DNA of 13,051 bases from Temnopleurus reevesii (taxonomy: Eukaryota; Echinodermata; Echinoidea; Temnopleuroida; Temnopleuridae): the NCBI GenBank assembly GCA_036244855.1, contig BQKZ01000880.1, positions 124,255-137,305 of the forward strand. Direction: 5' to 3'. This document shows, one piece after another, positions 7,241-13,051 of the stretch. The notes under the pieces are model-generated. The model did not search any database. It saw nothing but the letters and a program-made list of their open reading frames with translations, and was not told where the DNA came from. The translations under genes and the position numbers were made by a program. Each line of letters opens with the position of its first letter. Within the stretch, counting starts at the first letter, position 1.

Positions 7241-7519
7241 CAGTCGCCGTGCCTCTGATCCTACCACCCTCAATACTTTGCTCGTGTACATGTTCAGCAA
7301 ATACCTCCTTACCCTGCTGACCAAATGTACCTATTCACACAATGAAATAAAAGCAAAATGCTGTATTGCAGAATGAATCTATGTACATGAAGTACGTAAT
7401 GACTGGTTTAATTGAAGTTTTATTTCATATTTTTATTCTGTGCCTTAAATAGTTAGCCCTATTTATTTTCCAAACATGCTACATAATGTAACCATAGAGT
7501 GCTAGGTTTTTTGGTAGTA
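7241..7519. other. No gene recognised
   Basis: AT-rich spacer between foldback 2 and the next MITE. No feature was supported. Confidence 0.4.
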
Positions 7520-7697
7520 CAGTGGAAACTCAGTATAATGAGGTGCTTGGGACCATCAAAATAGCTTGTTATAGAAGTAATCTCTTTATGGCAGAGTTAA
7601 AAAAAGCAATAAGTTATAAAGAGCTGGGACAAGATTTTTTACCTCTTTATAACAGATATTTTGTTAGATCAGATCTTTTTATACTGAGTTTACACTG
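7520..7697. mobile_element. TA-flanked MITE (CAGTGGAAACTCAGTATAA ends)
   Basis: TA at 7518-7519 and 7698-7699 flanks CAGTGGAAACTCAGTATAAT on the left and TTATACTGAGTTTACACTG on the right. The CAGTGRAAACTC..TATAA end type with a TA duplication resembles pogo/Tigger-like elements; that assignment is inference. The 178-bp body is non-coding. A 97-codon open frame (plus strand, 7522-7815) starts inside it and is not considered a gene. Confidence 0.85.
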
Positions 7698-8217
7698 TAT
7701 GGACTATTGTGTGCTCGACTTGTTAACTCTCACAGAATCAAGTCCACATGAGTGGCTGGAATCGACAGAAACAAGTAAAGAGTTAAAAAAAAGATTCTTG
7801 AATCCTGAATTTTGAAGTTCCTCATCACTCTTTGATCGAGATACCCATGTGATATCTGCAGGAAGATATATACAATAAATAATTCCTATGGGATGATCTG
7901 TCATGGTATAGAAATCTATACAAGATACACATCAGGGCTCCGTAATGTTTCCAATCAATTGTATGATTGACATCAATCCTAAGTATGTGGCAAATCATGC
8001 ACTGAAGGTTACGATTTATCTGGGAATATTTTCAATTTAAGCCAAATAAAAAGAATGAGAATTTCAATCAAAGTTAGCAAATCCAAAATTTAGAAATACA
8101 AAACCTTGAAAATCTTGAAAATCTTGGAAATCATTTGCACATGATATCACATTATAAACAAAGTTTTCTAGGCACCATTGAATCATTGGAAAGCTGGCCA
8201 CTGTAGTTTTCAATAAA
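7698..8217. other. No gene recognised
   Basis: AT-rich sequence with a short local duplication (CTTGAAAATCTTGAAAATCT near 8104). No coding or RNA feature was recognised. Confidence 0.4.
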
Positions 8218-8219
8218 TA

Positions 8220-8482
8220 CAGTCAAACCTGTCTATAGTGACCACTGTCTATAGTGACCACCTGTCTATAGTGACCACCTGTCTATAGTGGCCACTGTCT
8301 ATAGTGACCACCTGTCTATAGTGACCACCTGTCTATAGTGACCACCTGTCCATAGTGGCCACTTAAATTGATTCCCTCCAGGTGAAAATGCATGTTATAG
8401 AACCTGTATATAGAGGCCACCTGTTTACAGTGACCACTTTTTCTGTTTCCCTTGGGGTGGCCTCTGTAGACAGGTTTGACTG
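8220..8482. mobile_element. TA-flanked MITE with internal CTGTCTATAGTGACCAC tandem repeat
   Basis: CAGTCAAACCTGTCTA at the left and AGACAGGTTTGACTG at the right are inverted ends, with TA at 8218-8219 and 8483-8484. From 8229 to about 8360 the unit CTGTCTATAGTGACCAC or its GGCCAC variant repeats about eight times with 18-20 bp spacing, followed by a non-tandem part (8361-8460) with diverged units. A short relative with one or two units lies at 3597-3679. The minus-strand 92-codon frame across it is a repeat product. Confidence 0.9.
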
Positions 8483-8484
8483 TA

Positions 8485-9360
8485 CACTGTAGGGTTAGTG
8501 TCTCAGTTATCTTTATGGAAAAAATGGATTGGACAAAAAACGTATTGTGTGGGTTTTTTTTACAGAAATAGCCTGTTCTGAAACAAGAAGGCATGGGAAA
8601 ATAATACTTTTCGAGAAAAAAAAAGATTTCCTGGAGTGTAAATTCATTTGTTTTCCATGATCAACAAGCTATATATTCACAACAATAAAGAGTCATTTTT
8701 TATTGTTTGGATAAATAAGTGATGGTCAGAGATTATCACGTTTTTAAATAAGACTCTCTTGAAATTAAACTCTGTTGGTGTTTAACAGGAACAAAAGTTT
8801 AAATTTCCTCTTTTCTTTTGGCACGTGGAAATTCCAAGCTAATTCAAATAGTTTTTTCATTAACACTTTCCAGCATGAATTCCAAGCTGGTGCTAATTCA
8901 TAAGCCTAGTTTTTGCTGTGTAATATATATCAGAACAATGTGGATGTTTGTAAATGGGACAAAGATCGAAGCTGTCAAATCTATGGTGGTATTCTCATTA
9001 GTGTGATGTCTTTCAGATGAGGCTTGATGTTGCATAATATCCCTATCAACACAGGGGTGTCAACTCTCGGGAATACACACAAGGAAAGAAATTCAAAATG
9101 TGAATCATGGTGCAGCTGAACCAACTATTTTTTTGTGAGAGAAAGCATGAAAACGATATCAATCTGTTTTCTCCTATGAGAAAATATTTAGTCCAGTTGT
9201 TTGGTGGTCCACACTTCAATCCCTAACCTCATGCATATTCTGGAAGAATTGTATCTCTTGATTACCATCCTATGTTACATCAGAATAAACCATTGGGCAA
9301 AAATGACTGGAACACATCTTTCATAGAAACTAGCATCATATTTTGTTAAGGATGTCATGC
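8485..9360 (-). other. Probable 3' UTR and downstream flank of EIF3F
   Basis: This lies directly after the EIF3F stop on the minus strand. A minus-strand AATAAA lies at 8699-8704 and could be a polyadenylation signal, though AT-rich sequence gives such hexamers by chance. No other gene was recognised. The UTR end cannot be placed. Confidence 0.35.
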
Positions 9361-9462
9361 CTATACCGGTAATGAATTTGCTGCTTTTGATAATGTGAGC
9401 TTCTCGTTCAGCGTAAGTTGTGTCTCGATCAGGCCAGATAAGTAGACAACCATCAGCAAGTC
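9361..9462 (-). CDS. EIF3F: EIF3F exon F (C-terminus and stop)
   Basis: On the minus strand an acceptor (TCCTACAG) precedes 9462. The exon reads DLLMVVYLSGLIETQLTLNE then KLTLSKAANSLPV and ends at TAG (9361-9363). DLLMV.YL..L...Q..LNEKL is the recognisable C-terminal signature of eIF3f, which helps hold the subunit in the eIF3 helical bundle. It is 102 nt including the stop, phase 0 in, matching exon E. The tail KLTLSKAANSLPV runs a few residues past the end of typical vertebrate proteins. The acceptor is preceded by a long CT tract on this strand (GA tract on plus, 9469-9497). Confidence 0.92.
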   Translation of the reverse strand, partial: DLLMVVYLSGLIETQLTLNEKLTLSKAANSLPV

Positions 9463-9468
9463 CTGTAG

Positions 9469-9497
9469 GAGGGAAAGAGAGAAAGAGAGAGAGAGGA
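9469..9497. repeat. GA-rich tract doubling as polypyrimidine tract
   Basis: (GA)n-like run on the plus strand. Read on the minus strand it is a polypyrimidine run directly before the exon F acceptor, so it may also serve splicing. Confidence 0.8.
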
Positions 9498-9950
9498 GGT
9501 TAGCTCTGCATACAAGTAGAGTGTTACCTATGTAAGCCCCTTAGTATGGTCAACAAAATGTCATGTTCGCAATGACCATGTGACAAGGTCAGGAAATTTG
9601 CGATTTGGAATCTGAATTGAATTATGGAATTTGAGTGAAATAAAAACTTTCGGATACTGTTTTCTTTTGAAGAGGGCATGAAGTCGCATACTTGTTCTTC
9701 CATTTACTACCGACTGATAAACACAGCATATGCTTGATAATAATCAATAAATCACCAACTGTGAGCAGTGGCTCAATTGACTGCTTTGGTGAAAAATGCA
9801 TCAGCTTCAGCAGTTTTCTACCATTTATATTCATAGATGATTATATTCTTAGTTCAAGACACGTCCTAAAATGTACTTGCATTTACTAAATCTCAGCAAT
9901 GTTTCCAGAAAGTGGGATATTTCTTTATAATCTTACTGTTTTCTTATCAA
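9498..9950. other. Intron E-F, no feature recognised
   Basis: AT-rich intronic sequence between exon F and foldback 3. Open frames are short and on both strands. None resembles a protein. Confidence 0.45.
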
Positions 9951-11101
9951 AGGAGGACTCCAGGCCAATAATCGCTAGCTTTGATTGAAAGCGCAAAAAT
10001 CAGACAAACAGATCAAAAAAGGTTTGAGCGAAAACGGACAACAAATAAGAAAGTTATGAATATTTGAAAAATATCTAAAGATTATTAAAACAGTTATATT
10101 TTTAGCCAATTTGCATATTTGGGTCACGTGACATGACGTGTTGATGACGTAGGTTCGTCACTTCTTTAGAGTAATGGTTTTTATGCTCTTTATTGGACGC
10201 AAAATTAATTCCCATCTCTCAACGAATGCATCCATATATATTCTTGGATTATAACTTCTGAAATATTGGTCATAAAGAGAATATATCAAAATTATATAGA
10301 TAAATATGATTTTACTAAACAATATATTTAATAAGAAATGTGTATTTTGTGTTGTAACTACGCTTTCACGACAGCAAACCTACGATTACCACTGTAAATT
10401 CTGGTAAAGGAATATTTTTTTTCACTTTGGATTTACAATGACCAAAATAGTACAAAAAAGAAGAAAATAGGATTTTAAAAACAATAACAAGCATAAACAA
10501 TTGTAGAAAAACAATATATTGATCTCAAAGAGAATATTTATTGAAATATCAATTTTCATGTGTATGCAATCAGTTAATAGCATAATTGAAATCGCTAGAA
10601 CAAGAATTGTAATTGAAGTAATGTTGAAAATATTTGCATTCTCTCAATTAGAGAAATTCATAATATGAATAAATCTTATTATTACTAATTGTTTATTAAA
10701 ATCATATTTATTCAATAATTTATGATTTCATCTTTTATGCAAGACCTTTTTTCAAGCTTTTCATTCCTTGATCATAATTGTTCAATATATATTAAATTCA
10801 ATTCATCAGCAAATAGTGATTTGCTCTAAAGATTTTTAAAAAAACGAAGGGAGTAAAAAGTAATAGTGTATGAATAGCCAATTTTAGAAAAGTGACGAAT
10901 CTACGTCATCACCATGCCATGTCACGTGATCCAAAGTTGCCAATTTGCTAAAAATATAACTATTTGAATTATTTTTAAAAATATTTCCAAAATTCATAAT
11001 TTCCTTATTCATTGTCCGATTTCGCTCAAACTTTTGTTGATATGTTCGTCTAATTTTTGCGCTTTTAATCAAAGCAAGTTATTTTTGGCGTGGAGTAACC
11101 G
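9951..11101. mobile_element. Foldback element 3, about 1.15 kb
   Basis: The outer arms pair over more than 230 bp. Left GCTTTGATTGAAAGCGCAAA, GTTTGAGCGAAAACGGACAA and GTCACGTGACATGACG match inverted forms on the right (TTTGCGCTTTTAATCAAAGC, TTGTCCGATTTCGCTCAAAC, CATGTCACGTGATCC). Pairing resumes further in: ATAAATATGATTTTACTAAA (near 10300) against TTTATTAAAATCATATTTAT (near 10692). The entire element is therefore close to a full-length palindrome. It is extremely AT-rich in the middle, without a transposase frame. It lies in the intron between exons E and F. Confidence 0.85.
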
Positions 11102-11176
11102 TTTAACCAAACCGTCTTCCCTATGAAATTTGATATTTACGGATAGTTTGCTATTGGGAGAAAAATAAATTCAAGT

Positions 11177-11351
11177 CTGGGAGGTGTTTCACCAAGATAA
11201 GAATGACTTTAAGAACGACTTTAAGTTCGACTGGTATCAGTTCTTGCGCGGAATGCACGTAATAGTGTGAACCATTACGCGCAAGAGGGGATACCAGTCG
11301 AAGTTAAAGTCGTTCTTAAAGTCTTTCTTATCTTGGTGAAACACCTCCCAG
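11177..11351. mobile_element. Palindromic MITE (CTGGGAGGTGTTTCACCAAG ends)
   Basis: CTGGGAGGTGTTTCACC at the left and GGTGAAACACCTCCCAG at the right are perfect inverted ends. Pairing continues through AAGATAAGAA.GACTTTAAGA and CGACTGGTATC to a small centre, with CTTGCGCGGAATG opposite CATTACGCGCAAG. About 175 bp, non-coding, in the E-F intron. Confidence 0.9.
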
Positions 11352-11700
11352 GGTGGTATTTCACCAAGATAAGAAAGACCTAAAAAACGACTGGTATCAT
11401 TTCTTGCACCGAATACGCATATTACTGGGCTTTCACTTTACAACGTGAACGCTATATAAGACGTTGGATCTATGGGGATAACCTTCTCTGGAATACAATG
11501 AGGTCTTAGGGGCCTTATAAGTCATTTTTGTTGAGAAAATGACGACCTTTACAAAATATGTAAATGAACACTTCGGCAGTCCATAGATATAAAGTTGTTG
11601 ATAGCGGTCGCGTTGCAAAGCGAAGGCCTAGTCATCATTACGCAAAAGAACAGATACCAGTTGTTCTTAAAGTCTTTCTTATCTTTGTGAAACACTGCCA
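11352..11700. mobile_element. Second, longer MITE of the same family, abutting the first
   Basis: It starts GGTGGTATTTCACCAAGATA with AGAAAGACC and ends GTCTTTCTTATCTTTGTGAA then ACACTGCC, the same terminal sequence as 11177-11351 in diverged form. The interior is longer (about 230 bp of sequence not present in the first element, including ACTGGGCTTTCACTTTACAA). The two elements touch with no spacer. Confidence 0.82.
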
Positions 11701-11738
11701 AGCAGGAGAGGGATAACAAGGAGAGGCATCTTCCTTAC

Positions 11739-11852
11739 CTTCATACTATTGTTGAGCATCTGGTCAAATTCTTCTGGTTGGAGATTGGGTACGTTAGAAA
11801 CAAGGTTCATGAGGAATCTTCCAATCTGGTTGTCTGCCGGAATCTTACCACT
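11739..11852 (-). CDS. EIF3F: EIF3F exon E
   Basis: Acceptor CTTTACAG precedes 11852 and donor GTAAGG follows 11739 on the minus strand. The exon reads SGKIPADNQIGRFLMNLV, SNVPNLQPEEFDQMLNNSMK, 38 full codons, phase 0 at both ends. It corresponds to the eIF3f helix region, where homologues read SGK..ADN..GRFLM.LV..VP. It joins in frame to exon F (DLLMV). The Q and M differences from vertebrates are ordinary for an invertebrate orthologue. Confidence 0.93.
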
Positions 11853-11859
11853 CTGTAAA

Positions 11860-12248
11860 GGCAGAGAAGAAGGAAAAATAATTATAATAATCATGAAGAT
11901 GATAATAGAAACAACATCAAAAAAAATAATCTAAAATAATACCGATAATGAAAACAAAAATGACTTTGGAGAAAAATGAACAGTCAAGTAACCTATCAAA
12001 AATGCTCAGATTTATATTCAGTGTGACATTTTTTATATGAATATAAACTAAATAATGCCAGATGCACCATCTTCACCATGAGCAAAAAGGACAAAGGATA
12101 GGGACACAATAGCTTCACAATAGCTCCATGATCATAAAAGCAAGTCCCAGGTGCGACTCTTGTTCAACATTTTTCTGCAGAATACGAAGGATGACAATTT
12201 CTTTTATGTCCATCAAGCTACTGTAAATGCTTGAATGAAGGTTATTTA
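11860..12248. other. Intron D-E, no feature recognised
   Basis: AT-rich intron with an ATAAT-rich run directly upstream (minus-strand sense) of exon E. No gene or element could be supported. Confidence 0.45.
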
Positions 12249-12306
12249 AACTTGGTCCAAGTCCTTTACCCCTTCTTCTCACAGTGCTTACGATGGCGGA
12301 GGTATC
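12249..12306. repeat. Fragment of the 'TGCCTCCGCCAT' repeat family
   Basis: Contains AAACTTGGTCCAAG and CGATGGCGGAGGTAT. In reverse complement these resemble the lead-in (CTTGATCCAAGTTTGG) and hairpin arm (GGCGGAGGCATAA) of the repeat at 1-267, but without a GGAC tract. Probably a truncated copy in opposite orientation. Confidence 0.5.
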
Positions 12307-12646
12307 AAAATAATTATTGAGTCGGGCTCCTTTTCCAGAAGTTAGTCAGCAGAACACAAATAATATGAAAATATCCAATAACACCAGTTTTGTTATACAA
12401 AACTTGGGTGCAGCACTACATCTTCCTACAAAAGTACCTTGCTCCCTAAAAATCTTTCCTTTCACTTTGTGTGAATGTCATTGTGACGTTATCTGGAACT
12501 TCTCGACTGAAATTGAAAGTGCTTATGGGAGTGAACGAAAGAGAGCAGTTGACGTGCTGAAATTGGTTGACCTTTACTTCCAGTCGAATATGACTCTGAC
12601 AAAAGAAAACAAAAACTGGATATTATCACATAATGAAGGCACTCAC

Positions 12647-12783
12647 CAGGATATCATCAACGTATTGCAGGACGGTGGTGAGCATCTCTTGGAGCTTTCC
12701 TGACGCTTTGGAGACGTACTGAAGATCCGTCGTTAGCTCGATGGTCTTTCTGTTGGGCTCCTTCTCCTTGATTAGTGCATCCA
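12647..12783 (-). CDS. EIF3F: EIF3F exon D
   Basis: Acceptor TTTTTAG precedes 12783 and donor GTGAGT follows 12647 on the minus strand. After two bases (TG) that complete the codon begun in exon C, it reads DALIKEKEPNRKTIELTTDL then QYVSKASGKLQEMLTTVL and QYVDDIL, 45 codons, phase 1 in and phase 0 out. Homologues show the same pattern (PNR....L..DLQ.V..AS...Q....TVLQY..D.L). The two halves of the gene fit together here in phase, though exon C lies at 1656-1747. A 128-codon plus-strand frame overlaps this exon antisense and is not supported. Confidence 0.93.
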
Positions 12784-12821
12784 CTAAAAATAATTTTAAA
12801 ATATTGATGATAATGAAATAT

Positions 12822-12843
12822 GACAGAGAGAGAGAGGGAGAGA
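12822..12843. repeat. Short GA microsatellite
   Basis: GACAGAGAGAGAGAGGGAGA, close upstream (minus-strand sense) of the exon D acceptor. Confidence 0.85.
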
Positions 12844-12943
12844 TTAGGAGCGCTAAAGGCTTAGTGGAGATCCGTCATTAGCTGTCGTCAGCTGATTTGC
12901 AATCAATTGCAACTTTGTAGCAACACCCTCTTAGAGACATTTA

Positions 12944-12998
12944 AAACTAGATGAATCCTCGACCGCGCACGGTCAAAATTTATGCCTCCGCCATCGAG
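12944..12998. repeat. Repeat fragment with GACCGCGCACGGTC hairpin
   Basis: AACTAGATGAATCCTCGACC leads into a small palindrome GACCG-CGCA-CGGTC, then TTTATGCCTCCGCCATCGAG. The last part is inverted relative to CGATGGCGGAGGTAT at 12290-12304 and resembles the hairpin arm at 229-236. So exon D is bracketed by inverted pieces of this repeat family, about 700 bp apart. Confidence 0.5.
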
Positions 12999-13051
12999 CA
13001 ATCAGAAAGATATGTACGGCTTCTTCCATGCCATCAGAAATCAAAAACATT

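Noticed and set aside
7522..7815. 97-codon plus-strand open frame
   Set aside because: It begins inside the TA-flanked MITE at 7520-7697 and runs into unrelated flank. The sequence resembles no known domain.
8316..8594. 92-codon minus-strand open frame
   Set aside because: Its C-terminal half translates the tandem-repeat MITE at 8220-8482.
12317..12703. 128-codon plus-strand open frame, the longest in the window
   Set aside because: It overlaps EIF3F exon D antisense and otherwise lies in the intron. I recognise no protein family in it. Conservation in a related species would be needed to revive it.
1..13051. CRISPR array or prokaryotic defence locus
   Set aside because: The direct repeats seen are microsatellites or MITE-internal tandem units without unique equal-length spacers, and the gene has GT-AG introns.

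Overview
This window looks like nuclear DNA of a marine invertebrate, most likely an echinoderm. It is AT-rich and gene-poor, with short exons bounded by GT-AG introns, one tRNA-derived SINE, and many small inverted-repeat (MITE or foldback) elements. The organism call is inference from repeat style and the conserved gene. No bacterial gene, operon, CRISPR array or rRNA was seen.

The only gene I can support is EIF3F, the MPN-domain subunit f of translation initiation factor eIF3, on the minus strand. Six exons are readable: A 3729-3808, B 2315-2452, C 1656-1747, D 12647-12783, E 11739-11852 and F 9361-9462 (with the stop). In protein order A-B-C-D-E-F all splice phases agree, and together they encode about 220 residues to the C-terminus. 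On the DNA the order is permuted: the N-proximal exons (A-C) lie left and the C-terminal exons (D-F) lie right, although a minus-strand gene should run from high to low coordinates. The first exon(s) were not found. An undetermined base at 3971 lies between the two blocks. Either two contigs were joined in the wrong order, or two partial or tandem EIF3F copies sit head to tail.

Region by region: 1-267 is a GGAC tetranucleotide tract with a terminal hairpin. 720-1302 is a foldback element. 1656-2452 holds exons C and B, separated by an array of decayed exon copies. 2643-3680 holds a GAATT microsatellite and two small MITEs. 3729-3808 is exon A. 3912-3971 is a transposon-end-like fragment stopping at the N. 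4072-5106 is a cluster of hairpin elements. 5165-5695 is a SINE split by a MITE. 5919-6375 holds two more inverted-repeat elements. 6637-7240 is a second foldback. 7520-7697 and 8220-8482 are TA-flanked MITEs. 9361-9462 is the last EIF3F exon. 9951-11101 is a third, larger foldback. 11177-11700 is a pair of related MITEs. 11739-12783 holds exons E and D. 12249-12306 and 12944-12998 are fragments resembling the repeat at the left edge.

The most notable signals are the permuted EIF3F exon order and the tandem copies of coding-exon sequence between exons B and C, one of which still has an open frame. Most long open frames in the window fall in repeats and look incidental.
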